From Deltaproteobacteria bacterium (GTDB lineage Bacteria; Desulfobacterota; JADFXK01): 19,268 nt of DNA. The notes under the pieces were generated by a model. That model was not told the origin of the DNA. It did no database searches and saw only the letters and a program-made list of their open reading frames with translations. The stretch spans positions 1 through 19,268 of the forward strand of contig JADFYC010000021.1 in the NCBI GenBank assembly GCA_015233295.1, given 5' to 3'. Below are positions 1 to 10,200 of this stretch, one piece after another. Made by a program: the position numbers and the translations under genes. The number at the start of each line of letters is the position of its first letter. The first letter of the stretch is position 1.

Positions 1-753
1 TATGTGGTTAAACCGATAGATCCGGAGCAGTTATTTGCCGTGCTCACGAAGTGGATTAAACCAGGTATTCGGCAGAAGGGGGGAGAAGTCAACGCTGCGT
101 CCGGGCCATCAAATACGCAAGACCCTCCGGTTGAATTCCCCGATACTCTGGCCGGGATAGACCTGGAAGCCGGCCTGCAGAGGTTAAACTGGAATAAGCG
201 GTTATTTAGACAACTCATTTTGGATTTTGCCGGGAAATATGCTTCTGTCACGGACGAAATCAGAAGCCTGATCGCGGCCGGCGACCTATTCTCCGCAGAA
301 CGTTTGGCCCATACGTTAAAAGGCATTGCCGGAAACATCTCGGCTTTCGGTGTTCATCAGACCGCCGGAGAACTGGAACTGGGGTTGAAGAAAAGGCTGG
401 AAGAACATTATGACCGATTATTATCAGACCTTGATCTGTCGTTACGACCGGTTCTGGAATCAGCCGGATGTTTGGAGCAGACCCTAACCGAAAAGAAGCC
501 GTCTTCGAACGCCGTTGTTGATCGAGAGCAGATTATTCCGATGTGCTTAAGGCTGGCTCAACTGGTTCAAGAAAGCAACCCCGATGCCGAGAACTGCCTG
601 GAGTCTTTAAAGGAAATGATGGACGGGACGATGTTTGAACAAGAAATTCGACAAATCGAGGAGTCCCTAAATAGTTACGATTTTGACGCAGCTCAACCAC
701 CCCTGCAGAAGATGGCTTACGCCCTGGGCGTGTCTTTACGTCATAACCCATGA
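1..753 (+). CDS. Hybrid sensor kinase, C-terminal end: receiver tail plus Hpt domain (5' partial)
   Basis: The reading frame is open from base 1 (Y-V-V-K-P), so the gene starts outside the window. The first ~18 residues, with the K-P-I-D motif followed by an amphipathic helix, are the end of a response-regulator receiver domain; the Lys-Pro is the conserved switch lysine. A linker follows, then an Hpt domain at about residues 45-130 with the motif A-H-T-L-K-G-I-A-G-N. The His near residue 103 is the expected phosphorylation site. The last ~90 residues are helical, with an F-D-x-x-x-A pattern common at the end of such kinases. Hpt domains pass phosphate to a separate receiver; the receiver of the SpoIIE protein at 11743-12975 is one nearby candidate (inference). 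The STAS gene follows 39 bp downstream on the same strand, so co-transcription is plausible. Sensor and kinase domains cannot be seen. Confidence 0.85.
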   Translation, partial: YVVKPIDPEQLFAVLTKWIKPGIRQKGGEVNAASGPSNTQDPPVEFPDTLAGIDLEAGLQRLNWNKRLFRQLILDFAGKYASVTDEIRSLIAAGDLFSAERLAHTLKGIAGNISAFGVHQTAGELELGLKKRLEEHYDRLLSDLDLSLRPVLESAGCLEQTLTEKKPSSNAVVDREQIIPMCLRLAQLVQESNPDAENCLESLKEMMDGTMFEQEIRQIEESLNSYDFDAAQPPLQKMAYALGVSLRHNP

Positions 754-792
754 ACAATCATAGGAAGTACAGGCTGAACAAGAGGTAAGCAC

Positions 793-2010
793 ATGTTGAC
801 CTGCACCATCAAACAGGACCTGGGCCGGCAATGGGTGAAAGCGGCCGGACGGGTGGATGGTTTGACCGCACCCGATATTCAACAAAAAATGGATGATCTA
901 ATTCTCAATGGAGAAAGAGTCCTGGTGGCCGATTTAGAAGAGGTGACCTATATCAGCAGCGCCGGATTGCGCATATTTTTGGCCGCGCAGAAGCATCTGA
1001 TGAAGGTCGGCGGAGAGATCATTCTATACATGCTGTCCGAGAACGTCTTTAAGGTCTTCGAATCCAGCGGCTTTACCAGGCTATTTAAGATCGCGGCCAC
1101 CCGTGAAGAATTGGAGTCGCTGATCGGCGACGGCCAGACGGCTCTAAATGTGGCATCGAAGGAAATCGACGGCCTAACCGTTGAATATCTGGAGAAAGAA
1201 GCGGCCCCATGTCCCTTGATCGTCATCGGCTCACATGAAAAACTGGCCACCGCGGCATATTCTCAAGAGGATGTCCATCCGGTCAGTCCGAAAGAACTCC
1301 GGTTCGCCTCGGGACTGGCTACGATGGGGGACGACTATGAGGAATATAAGCATCTTTTCGGCGAGGCCATGACCATAAACGGTCACTTCTTTTTTTATCC
1401 GGCGGTCAAACGCCCGGCCGTGGATTTTATGTTGAACTCCGGGGATGATCTGCCCGCCGATCTTAAATTTTTCCACGGTTTCGGGTTTAACGGAGACTTT
1501 AAGTACGTTCTATCATTTGAAGGTCTGGCCGGGTTGGTGGCCCTGCCCCAGTTGGTCAATATGTGGTTTGAGATTTCTTCAGCCGATATCTTGGGAGTGG
1601 TGTTTCTGGCCGAGAGTAAAGGCTTCTGGGGGATGAATTTGAAGAAGGTCCCGATTGTGGAAAACCAGCCGCAGCAGGGCCGGGACATCTTTGATCCGGC
1701 GAATTTCACGAACTGGATGAATTTTCCGGTGGAACCGACGGATATCAATCACATCGTGACCGGCGTCGGGGTGGCGGCCAGAGATCAAGCCAGAGAACGC
1801 CTGGAGATGACTGGAGTCTTGCCTAAAGGTCAAAATTTCCATCTCCACGCCGGAGTGTTTTCCAAAGAGGCGATCAGCAAGCGGCTGGATCGGTTCAATG
1901 ATGAACTAAGACGAATCTTGACGGAGCTGGAGGCGTCCAAGGTGCAACACGTCTTGGGACAATCCAAATTCAGCAGCGGCCTGGTCGGCCTGGTCGAGCT
2001 GACGGGGTAA
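793..2010 (+). CDS. STAS-domain protein (anti-sigma antagonist type) with a large uncharacterised C-terminal domain
   Basis: Residues 1-112 are a STAS domain of the SpoIIAA/RsbV type. The I-S-S-A-G-L-R motif at 54-60 marks the loop whose Ser (most likely S56) is phosphorylated in this family by an anti-sigma kinase and dephosphorylated by a PP2C enzyme. Classic antagonists are about 110 aa; this protein has 405. Residues ~125-405 form a second soluble domain that I do not recognise. It is rich in aromatic motifs such as FFFYPAVKRPAVDF (200-212), HGFGFNGDF (228-236), ESKGFWGMNLKKVP (274-287) and NWMNFPVEPTDIN (308-319), which look like a conserved fold rather than a linker. The start is supported by AGAGGT six bases upstream. 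The stop lies 3 bp before the ABC permease gene, so the two are surely one operon and the protein probably regulates or senses the transporter (inference). Confidence 0.85.
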   Translation: MLTCTIKQDLGRQWVKAAGRVDGLTAPDIQQKMDDLILNGERVLVADLEEVTYISSAGLRIFLAAQKHLMKVGGEIILYMLSENVFKVFESSGFTRLFKIAATREELESLIGDGQTALNVASKEIDGLTVEYLEKEAAPCPLIVIGSHEKLATAAYSQEDVHPVSPKELRFASGLATMGDDYEEYKHLFGEAMTINGHFFFYPAVKRPAVDFMLNSGDDLPADLKFFHGFGFNGDFKYVLSFEGLAGLVALPQLVNMWFEISSADILGVVFLAESKGFWGMNLKKVPIVENQPQQGRDIFDPANFTNWMNFPVEPTDINHIVTGVGVAARDQARERLEMTGVLPKGQNFHLHAGVFSKEAISKRLDRFNDELRRILTELEASKVQHVLGQSKFSSGLVGLVELTG

Positions 2011-2013
2011 GCT

Positions 2014-4962
2014 ATGGAACTTTGGATCGGCGCGCTTAACTTAGGTTTTCTATATGCCTTTATGACCATGGGGGTGTTCATCACCTTCCGAATCCATGAT
2101 TTCCCGGATATCACCGTGGATGGCAGCTTTGTCCTGGGCGCGGCCGTGACCGGGGTGCTGCTGGTTCAGGGGGTGAACCCGGTGACATCATTGCTGGTGG
2201 CCTTCTTGGCCGGGGCGGCGTCCGGGATGATCACCGCAGTCATTCATAACCGCCTGAACGTCAATGGTCTCTTGGCCGGGATAATCGTCATGACCGGGCT
2301 CTACTCCATTAATTTGCATATTATGGGCCGGTCAAACATTCCCTTGATCAATCACGTCACCGTCATGAGTTACATAGACCGGATGAATCCGGGCCTGACT
2401 CCGGAGATCTGGATGTGCCTGACCCTAGGCGGGGTCATAATTCTTTTCGGGTTGATCATGGCCTGGTTTTTCAGAACCAATCTGGGCCTGGCCATGCGGA
2501 TGACCGGGAACAATCCGATTATGGCCGCCGCGACCGGCGTTAACGTGGACCGGATGAAGATGCTCGGCGTGGCCCTGGCCAATGGTCTGACCGGCTTGTC
2601 CGGAGGGTTGGTCGCTCAGTATCAGGGTTTTGCCGATATCGGCATGGGCATCGGCACGGTGGTTATCGGCCTGGCCGCGGTCATCATCGGCGAATCCGTT
2701 CTAAGAATGCGCTCCATCTATGCCAAAGTATTCAGCGCAATTGTGGGATCGTTAATTTTCAGGCTAATGATCGCCGTGGCCCTGGCCGTGGGCATGGACC
2801 CCACTGATCTGAAGCTCCTCACTGCGGCTTTTGTCTTACTGACCCTGGCCGCTTCCAAAGCAACGGCAGGCAAGCAGGCTTTGAAAACTGCTTTTGCTCA
2901 GTTCTGGTCGAAATCGGCCTGGAATCGGAGGAACGTCTCTGCCGCAGTTTGCCTGGCCCTGGTGCTGACCGTAGCGGGCTGGGGCTATAAAAGGTATTAT
3001 GGGTCGCCCGTAGCCGGACCGGATAAGGTTTATAAAATCGGTGTGGTTCAATTGGTCGATAACCCTCTCTTGAATATGACCAGGGACGGATTGTTGGGGG
3101 AGTTGAAAAAAATGGGTTATGAGTCCGGCAAAAACTGTGTCATGCTGGAGGAAAACGCCCATGGTGATATGTCCACGGTCAACAATATCCTGGACAAATT
3201 CAAACAACAGCAGATTGACCTGATCGTCCCCATATCCACCGCCTGCACCCAGGCAGCCATTAGTAAGTTTAAAGACCGACCGGTGGTCTTCGCCGGGGTG
3301 GCCAGTCCATTCATTATCGGCGCGGGACAATCGGACACCGACCATCTCCCCAACGTCACCGGCGTATACGGCGGGGCCCCGGCGACCAAGATGATGGACA
3401 TCGTCCGCCGATTCAAACCCGGCAAAATCAAGATCGGCACCATCTGGGATCCCTCCCAGGCCAATTCCGTGTTCAATGTGGACCACCTGCAGGAGATAAT
3501 TAAAGACGATAAAAACATAACCTTTGTCGGGACCACCGTGACCAATTCGTCCGAAGTGTCCCAGGCCGCCACGTCGTTGGTCCACAAAGGGCTCGATGTG
3601 TTCACGCTGGTCCCGGATAATATTGTCTATTCCGCGTTTGAATCCGTGCTTAAGGCGGCCAGGGCGAAGAATATCCCTATATTTATCAATGACGTGGAAA
3701 GGCTGGCCGACGGGGCGTTTTGCGCCATAGGATATGATTACACCTCAGTTGGGATCCAGGCGGCCCATTTAGTGGACCGGATCATAAAAGGTGAAAAGCC
3801 CCAGGATATCCCTTTTGAAAAAAACAAGAAACTGACCTTCGGATTCAATCTGGACACGGCCAAAGAACTGGGCATCACCATCCCTTCCGATCTTCTGGCC
3901 CAGGCCAATAGGATCGTTGGACGAGGCGCTGAGGCAACCGTTAAAGCAAGTCATCCGACGACTCCGGCCTCGGCTCGAACCGCAACTCCGTCATCGGGTC
4001 AGAAGACTGCCTCCGCCCTGCCGGCCGCCGCGGATAAAGGCACATCGGCCGCGGTAAAGCCCCCAGAAAAGAGGTTGGTCGTGTTCATCTTCAGTGAAAC
4101 CCCACCCATTATGGACACCCGGAAAGGGGTGCTCGAGGAGCTGACCAGTAGCGGTGTTCTGAAAAAATATAACATTTCAGTGGACCATAAAAGCGCCCAG
4201 GCTGAATTCTACCTGGCCCAATCCATTGCCGGGGACATCATGAGATTGAATTATGATTACATCATCACCCTGTCCACTCCGGCGCTACAGATAATGGCTC
4301 AAGCCAACAAAAGAATCCCCCAGATATTCGGCGGCGTAACCGACCCATACCGGATGGGGATAGCTAAGACGGCCGATGATCATCTCCCCAACATCACCGG
4401 TGTGGCCACTATGCATCCAGTGTCGGCCACTATTGCGGCCATCCGGGAAATTATGCCTCAAGCCAAGACCATCGGGACCGTCTGGAACCCGGCCGAAGCC
4501 ACTGCGGAGACCTGTACCTATGCGGCGAGAGAAGCGGTTAAGCAGTACGGTTTCCAACTTCTGGAGACAAATATCAGCCAAGTCAACGACATTTCCGAGG
4601 CCTTAAATGCTCTGGTTAGAAAGAAAATCGACGTCTTATTTACCTCCGGCGATAACTCGATTAACCTGGCCGTGGACTTTATCGGCAAGACCATGAAGCA
4701 ACACAAAATTCCCTATTTCACCACCATCCCTTCCGATGCCGGGCGGGGGGCCTCGTTATTGTCCATTGGCGCAGATTACGTGGAAGTCGGCCGGGAGACG
4801 GCCCGGCAAGCCATCCTGGTCATCACCGGTCAGGATCCCAAGAATGTCCCGATTAAGAATTATGTCCCCAAGAAAATGGTGGTAAATGCGGCCTTAGCCA
4901 GGGAGTACGGCATCGCTTTGCCCGATTCCATACTGAAGCAGGCGACGGAGGTCAGAAGGTAA
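2014..4962 (+). CDS. ABC importer fusion: permease plus two tandem substrate-binding domains
   Basis: Residues 1-285 are a branched-chain/simple-sugar type permease (BPD_transp_2) with about eight hydrophobic helices and the cytoplasmic coupling stretch R-T-N-L-G-L-A-M-R. A further hydrophobic helix at ~306-323 would carry the chain to the outside. Residues ~340-635 and ~686-982 are two copies of the ABC_sub_bind fold (PF04392, the TrpX-like family). Both contain D-H-L-P-N-[VI]-T-G-V and an I-G-T-[IV]-W-[DN]-P stretch. They are joined by an Ala/Thr/Pro/Ser-rich linker at ~636-685. In the usual systems of this family, binding protein, permease and ATPase are separate genes. Here one 982-aa polypeptide supplies two of the three roles, and it has no signal peptide because the permease anchors it. 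The matching ATPase is at 10890-11702. The substrate is unknown; amino acid uptake is known for TrpX relatives. Confidence 0.88.
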   Translation: MELWIGALNLGFLYAFMTMGVFITFRIHDFPDITVDGSFVLGAAVTGVLLVQGVNPVTSLLVAFLAGAASGMITAVIHNRLNVNGLLAGIIVMTGLYSINLHIMGRSNIPLINHVTVMSYIDRMNPGLTPEIWMCLTLGGVIILFGLIMAWFFRTNLGLAMRMTGNNPIMAAATGVNVDRMKMLGVALANGLTGLSGGLVAQYQGFADIGMGIGTVVIGLAAVIIGESVLRMRSIYAKVFSAIVGSLIFRLMIAVALAVGMDPTDLKLLTAAFVLLTLAASKATAGKQALKTAFAQFWSKSAWNRRNVSAAVCLALVLTVAGWGYKRYYGSPVAGPDKVYKIGVVQLVDNPLLNMTRDGLLGELKKMGYESGKNCVMLEENAHGDMSTVNNILDKFKQQQIDLIVPISTACTQAAISKFKDRPVVFAGVASPFIIGAGQSDTDHLPNVTGVYGGAPATKMMDIVRRFKPGKIKIGTIWDPSQANSVFNVDHLQEIIKDDKNITFVGTTVTNSSEVSQAATSLVHKGLDVFTLVPDNIVYSAFESVLKAARAKNIPIFINDVERLADGAFCAIGYDYTSVGIQAAHLVDRIIKGEKPQDIPFEKNKKLTFGFNLDTAKELGITIPSDLLAQANRIVGRGAEATVKASHPTTPASARTATPSSGQKTASALPAAADKGTSAAVKPPEKRLVVFIFSETPPIMDTRKGVLEELTSSGVLKKYNISVDHKSAQAEFYLAQSIAGDIMRLNYDYIITLSTPALQIMAQANKRIPQIFGGVTDPYRMGIAKTADDHLPNITGVATMHPVSATIAAIREIMPQAKTIGTVWNPAEATAETCTYAAREAVKQYGFQLLETNISQVNDISEALNALVRKKIDVLFTSGDNSINLAVDFIGKTMKQHKIPYFTTIPSDAGRGASLLSIGADYVEVGRETARQAILVITGQDPKNVPIKNYVPKKMVVNAALAREYGIALPDSILKQATEVRR

Positions 4963-5026
4963 CGGGGGAGCGGGGCGGCCAATCAACATGGCGATATTAC
5001 TTATTGTTGTTAGCCGCAGAACCTAT

Positions 5027-5057
5027 TTGACATCTCATATGTTTTATGCCATAGGTG
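5027..5057 (+). promoter_or_regulatory. Candidate promoter before the three-gene module
   Basis: A perfect -35 hexamer TTGACA lies at 5027-5032 in the 205-bp gap between the ABC fusion gene and the Cys-rich protein gene. The -10 is poor: CATAGG at 5050-5055 (17-bp spacer) or TAGGTG at 5052-5057 (19-bp spacer). The rest of this gap (4963-5167) is AT-richer than its flanks and holds no convincing gene or terminator. Confidence 0.35.
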
Positions 5058-5167
5058 GATCTGGCGATATATGGTGAAGTTATGGCTGAAGCGGCTGATC
5101 CGGCCGTTGTTCTCGAATAGGCCCATTGTACCGACTCATTGACCACACAAATTCGTTAAGGTAGAAT

Positions 5168-6166
5168 ATGGAAGACTGTCACGCAACACAACGCATTTTT
5201 GAGCAATATGCCAGCACGGTCAACGGGATGAGGCAGGCAGTGGATAACATTTATGCTGATTGCCAATGCGACAAATGTAATGACTGCCGATGGGCAAAAA
5301 GCCGCTGCGATAACACTACCGACAAAATTGCCGGCAACCTTAATCGTCAGGTGATGGAGTCTTTGGTGACGGACTGCGTGGCGGTTAGCTCTGACGAGTC
5401 CAAATGCAGAAAAATTGATTGCGCAGCGTTTAGCGAGGACAGATCTAAGTGTAAAAAGGATTTCCTACAGATGATCGTATGTTTAAACCAGACTATCAAC
5501 AAGTCCGAACTACACAAACCAGTTGAGCTTCTGGAAAGCGCGAAGTTGAGGCGTGTCACGTCGTTCCAGACCTTCTGGGACAATAACCTGTCGCCTGATG
5601 CAAAAGAAGAAAAGAAACGGCCCAGGCGACGTGGCAGTACCGAAGAGTCACATAACAGTAAAGATACTTGTCCTGATACGGCCTCGCTGCTTGATGGCGA
5701 CTTATCCGGAGAAATTTGGGCAGATTTATTGGAACGACTACGGGTTAAAAGATATATCGGGCCGCCGTGGTCTGCAACTTGGTGGACGTTTGAGACCTCA
5801 GACCTGGAATTAGTCCCTCCGGCCACCGGTGAGGACTATATGAAGGAACTGGCATTGTCAGCGCGAGAGATGGATAATGGGAAAAACACCGCCGTAATCG
5901 AACTGGAGATCACAGTAGAAGGATTAGATTCGAAAGTTTATAAGCCCACGGCCTTAGATGGATTTTGTTCAAATACATTGTTTAAGCCCGAGCTAACGGA
6001 TCGACCATATGGATTGACCTGCACGGCCGAGACCGGAATCAAATTTCGTCCTGAAGTGATTAGCGCCTCTAAAAGATACCGTGATCTCAAAACAAAGCAG
6101 GTGCGACTGACCATAATAAGTTTCATGGAGAAGAAGAAGAATGAGCACACATACCAGCTATGTTGA
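5168..6166 (+). CDS. Cys-rich protein of unknown function, first gene of the inserted module
   Basis: I do not recognise this 332-aa family. The N-terminal ~110 residues are helical and carry eleven cysteines, including a tight cluster C32-x-C34-x2-C37-x2-C40-x6-C47 and further ones at 70, 80, 85, 95 and 105. The spacing could bind zinc or an iron-sulfur cluster (inference). A basic Lys/Arg-rich, low-complexity linker at about 148-168 leads to a second half that looks beta-rich, with a W-S-A-T-W-W stretch near 256 and a terminal Cys. There is no signal peptide or membrane segment, so a cytoplasmic location is likely. AAGGT five bases before the ATG supports the start. Base composition is AT-richer than in the flanking transporter genes, which fits acquisition by transfer. 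The 3' end overlaps the next gene by 26 nt, so the products are probably made together. Confidence 0.7.
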   Translation: MEDCHATQRIFEQYASTVNGMRQAVDNIYADCQCDKCNDCRWAKSRCDNTTDKIAGNLNRQVMESLVTDCVAVSSDESKCRKIDCAAFSEDRSKCKKDFLQMIVCLNQTINKSELHKPVELLESAKLRRVTSFQTFWDNNLSPDAKEEKKRPRRRGSTEESHNSKDTCPDTASLLDGDLSGEIWADLLERLRVKRYIGPPWSATWWTFETSDLELVPPATGEDYMKELALSAREMDNGKNTAVIELEITVEGLDSKVYKPTALDGFCSNTLFKPELTDRPYGLTCTAETGIKFRPEVISASKRYRDLKTKQVRLTIISFMEKKKNEHTYQLC

Positions 6167-7283
6167 AGGTCTCTTGAAACTGGTTCGGGCCGGCCGCCCC
6201 GATCCCGTCAAGAAGATCATTAAAGCCCGACTCAAGGGAGAGCAAGAGGACCATTTCGGCCTGATCTCACCCCCGCTCGAACGTGAAGAATACGATGAAA
6301 GTGCCGTTCTATTCTATATATACAATACACTTAAGTCAGAATCAGAAGAAGATAAGGGGGCCAGGGATTATCTGCGCCAGGCGGTGGTGGAGTTGGTCAC
6401 CGATGCGCTCGACGACAGAGATGATTTATTCTATATTGATTCTCTGTGCCGGTTGGTGGGGTATTTCCAGGTGCGGCAAAATGAACGCTTAACCTATCAA
6501 TTACGCTGCAAAATGTGGGGGTACCTGTGCGCCGGACTTGATCGACCCCTAGAAGAAATGATGCAGTTAGATGACGCGACCCTCGAATATGCCTTAATTG
6601 GGCTAGACCTATGGGGTGTTGCCATTTATCCACAAAGAGAAAGCCTTGATTCTCAGAGTCACAAAATTCAGGATCATCACATCAGAGAGGTGATCAGCCT
6701 TTTCGAGAAGTGCGCCGAATATTACACCGTGCATTATCTGGACGCCCAAAGGGCCGACGACCCCCGCTTCCATCTGATGACGTTGCTTTTTCGGACGGTT
6801 CTCAAGCTCGATCCCAAGTATGCCGGCCGGAACGCTTTTCATAAAATGTGTCAACTGGCGTGGGACAGCCATCAACTGACCGAAGACGATGAAACATATT
6901 TGCCAGCGTGGACAGATTTATGCTCCGAATACGGTATGGTTTTCGAGCAGAAACCGATGTGGCGGGAGTCATTTATCGAGGGCCTCAAGACTTGTGGTGT
7001 TATCCTAGGCCAGGTAGTCTCCGAATGGAAATTAAGGAATCCGGACGACTTATTCAGATACTCCACACAAAACATGGGCGTACTTGATGATGCGATTGGT
7101 GCCGCCGGACCGCCGGACCTCAACAAGGGCGGGAGCAAACTGGCTGACACACTTGCGAGAACAACTGTGGCACCGGATATCTGCAAAGACATTGGCAAAC
7201 CAGGTAACGCAACAAATAAGAAGAAGCTCCTGCTTGACGCAAACCGGAAATCAAAAATAAAATTTTATCAAGAAGCAGCCTAA
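6141..7283 (+). CDS. Helical protein of unknown function, second gene of the inserted module
   Basis: This 380-aa soluble protein is not recognised. It is almost entirely helical by composition, acidic in the first two thirds, and ends in a basic tail (about 345-380, rich in Lys and Asn). Patterns such as D-Y-L-R-Q-A-V-V-E-L-V and F-H-L-M-T-L-L-F-R-T-V-L-K-L-D-P suggest alpha-solenoid or adaptor-type packing, without a clear TPR register. No catalytic motif is visible. The ATG at 6141 lies inside the end of the Cys-rich gene, with GGAG ten bases upstream, so translation is probably coupled. The ATPase/TPR gene begins 8 bp after the stop. The order Cys-rich protein, helical protein, P-loop/TPR protein suggests a three-part complex (inference). 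Confidence 0.7.
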   Translation: MSTHTSYVEGLLKLVRAGRPDPVKKIIKARLKGEQEDHFGLISPPLEREEYDESAVLFYIYNTLKSESEEDKGARDYLRQAVVELVTDALDDRDDLFYIDSLCRLVGYFQVRQNERLTYQLRCKMWGYLCAGLDRPLEEMMQLDDATLEYALIGLDLWGVAIYPQRESLDSQSHKIQDHHIREVISLFEKCAEYYTVHYLDAQRADDPRFHLMTLLFRTVLKLDPKYAGRNAFHKMCQLAWDSHQLTEDDETYLPAWTDLCSEYGMVFEQKPMWRESFIEGLKTCGVILGQVVSEWKLRNPDDLFRYSTQNMGVLDDAIGAAGPPDLNKGGSKLADTLARTTVAPDICKDIGKPGNATNKKKLLLDANRKSKIKFYQEAA

Positions 7284-7291
7284 AGGACCAC

Positions 7292-10200
7292 ATGAAAACT
7301 ATCAGCTTTTTTTCATTTAAGGGTGGGGTCGGCCGGACCTCTCTGATGGCCAATTTAGGAGCTTATTGGGCCGCCCAGGGCAAAGTGGTGATGCTCATGG
7401 ATTTGGATTTAGCCGCTCCCGGCTTGAGCTACTCCATACCCGATAAAGAAATGGATGAGCAGAGCCTGGACTTAGGGATGAGCGAGGTCCTTCAGGATTT
7501 TTTCGATGGGCTAAAAGAAAATAAGCCAGACATTAATTTCCAGCCGATCAAGCGCCTTGTCCGGAGGGTCGCCTTACCTCTGGACCCTCCAGCGAAGAAA
7601 GTTAACGAGAGAATTAATCATCACATGTACTTGCTCCCGGCCGGCGACACCCATTTGACCATCGAGAATTCCATTGTCAAGGCCATGGATGACCTGATGC
7701 CGCCGGTGCCATCGTCCGAGCCCGAACCCGACGAAGACGAAGAAAGAACCATTCGCCGCGGATTCGCTTATTACCTGAAGAAAGACCTGAACGAATGGAC
7801 CGTCCCCGACGGCCCGGCCCAGGGGCGGCACATTGATTACCTGCTTATCGACAGCCGGACCGGTTCAGCCGAATTGATAGATTTGAGCCTGGGTTATCTG
7901 GCCGACGAGATGGTCCTGGTCTCCGGCCTGAATAAACAGAATCTGCACGGTCTGGAGAAAACCTTGGAGGCATTGAGGGAGAAACGCATCCCTAAAGGCG
8001 AATTTTCCGTTTATGTTACTTTGGTTTATTCTCCCTTGCCTTTGTCCGAAGATGAGGCTTTGTTCGAACGAATGAAGCTGGCCCACGGGACGGTGGCAGA
8101 ATGTCTGCGGAAAATGTTATCGGGCCGGGAAATCGCTCCCGAACCTTTCTACGTCCATTACACTCCCATTATCGCTCTAAGAGAGGCTCTGCCGGTCATT
8201 GAATATCCGGAATCACTTTACGCCAAAGAAGTGAAAGCGATCGCTGAATACCTGGACTCGCGCAGTCTGCCCGATGCCCAGGACAGGCTGCTCGAGGAGG
8301 CGCGGCGCAAGGCCATGGCCACCAAAACCGGACCCCTGCCGATGGAGCGGGTTGAAACCAAAGTTCCGGAAGGACCAATTCGATCCAACCTTCTAGCCGA
8401 CCCGCCGCCCTGGTACTGGCCGCTGCCAAAGGACAGGCAGAGTGATGCTGCGCGAGGCGAAGTATTGAACCGGCTTATGCCGGACAACCCGGTTATCGAA
8501 CTGGATCGGGAAACATTTGCCAATCGGCTTAGTTGGAACATTTTGGCCATAGATGAGAAACGTCGGATGATGGCGGCCATACCCCATTCGAGTCAGGACC
8601 AGACGGATGTCCTTATCAAAAGATTCGAAAATGAACAGACCAGAGCCATGAAGAAGTGGATGGATCAGCCCCAACTCCGGGGTGACCTATTTCGAGATTA
8701 TTTCGATCATCAAAGGCAGTGGGCCGGGCTGGTCCTGGGTAGTGAAAAGGAAGGCGATCTAAGATTTCTGAAGGCGCCGGGGCTGGGCGAGCCGCTCTTT
8801 CCCGACTGGGAAGCGTGGCCGGATTACTGGCTGCGGCTGGCCCGGGACCTCTTTCGGCGTCAAGATGGAGACTCAGGGCTGGCCATGGTGGACCGGGCGG
8901 TTGGGTTAACCCGAGAAAAGGTCGAGGTAGCGGAACGTCTGCTGGTAATTATCGAACCGGGTGAAATATCGGGTCCCATCCTGACGGCCGTGGAAAATCA
9001 TGTCAGAGAAATGGCGCCGGACGATCTCTGGCTGAATTATCATCTGGCCCGGCATTACCTGAAACAATCGCGGCCAGATATCCAGGCCGCCCAGGCTTTG
9101 TTGTCGCCGCTTCTTGATCATCCACCAGATGACGCCCGCCGCTGTTACGATCTGGCCGCCCTGGTCCTCGATGAATTGCCCCAGCTGGCCGACCGCACCG
9201 AGCCTGTCCTGCGCAAATCCATCAGCCTCGATGATAGATACGACTACCCCTGGAACGGGCTGGGAAATCTGCTCCAGGATCATCTGGACCGATATGAGGA
9301 AGCGGAAGAGGCCTATCGCCAGGCCATCAAACTCGATGATAAAGATGCCTACCCCTGGAACGGGCTGGGGAGTCTGCTCCAGGATCATCTGGGCCGATAT
9401 GAGGAAGCGGAAGAGGCCTATCGCCAAGCTATCAAACTTGATGATAAATTTGTCTACCCCTGGAACAACCTGGGGAATCTCCTCCAGTATGATCTGGGCA
9501 GATATGAAGAAGCGGAAGAGGCCTATCGCCGGGCCATCAGCCTCGATGATAAAGATGCCTTCCCCTGGAACGGGCTGGGAAATCTGCTCAAAAATCATCT
9601 GAGCCGATATGAGGAGGCGGAAGAGGCCTATCGCCGGGCCACCAGCCTCGATGATAAATCTGCCTTCCCCTGGAACGGGCTGGGGAATCTGCTTAAAAAT
9701 CATCTGAGCCGATATGAGGAGGCGGAAGAGGCCTATCGCCGGGCCATCAGCCTCGATGATAAATTTGCCAGCCCCTGGCTTGCGCTGGGGAATCTGCTCA
9801 CGGTTCATCTGGGCCGCTATGAAGAGGCGGAAGAGGCCTATCGCCGGGCTATCAAACTCGATGATAAATTGGCCAGCCCCTGGAACAGTCTGGGGAATCT
9901 GCTCCATGGTCATCTGGGCCGATATGAAGAAGCTGAAGATGCCTATCGCCAGGCGGTCAAACTCGATGATAAATTTGCCGCCCCTTGGTACGGTCTGGGG
10001 AATCTGCTCCAATATCGTCTGAAACGGTATGAAGAAGCGGAAGAGGCCTATCGCCAGGCCATCAAACTCGATGATAAAGATGCCTCCCTCTGGAATTGGC
10101 TGGGGCAACTGCTCCATGGCCATCTGGGCCGCTATGAAGAAGCGGAAGAGGCCTATCGCCAGGCCATCAAACTCGATGATAAAGATGCCTCCCTCTGGAA

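Noticed and set aside
2836..3605. Long minus-strand open frames opposite the permease fusion
   Set aside because: They lie antisense to well-supported substrate-binding domains and have no family features.
4988..5077. 29-codon frame in the gap before the Cys-rich gene
   Set aside because: No ribosome binding site and too short to judge.
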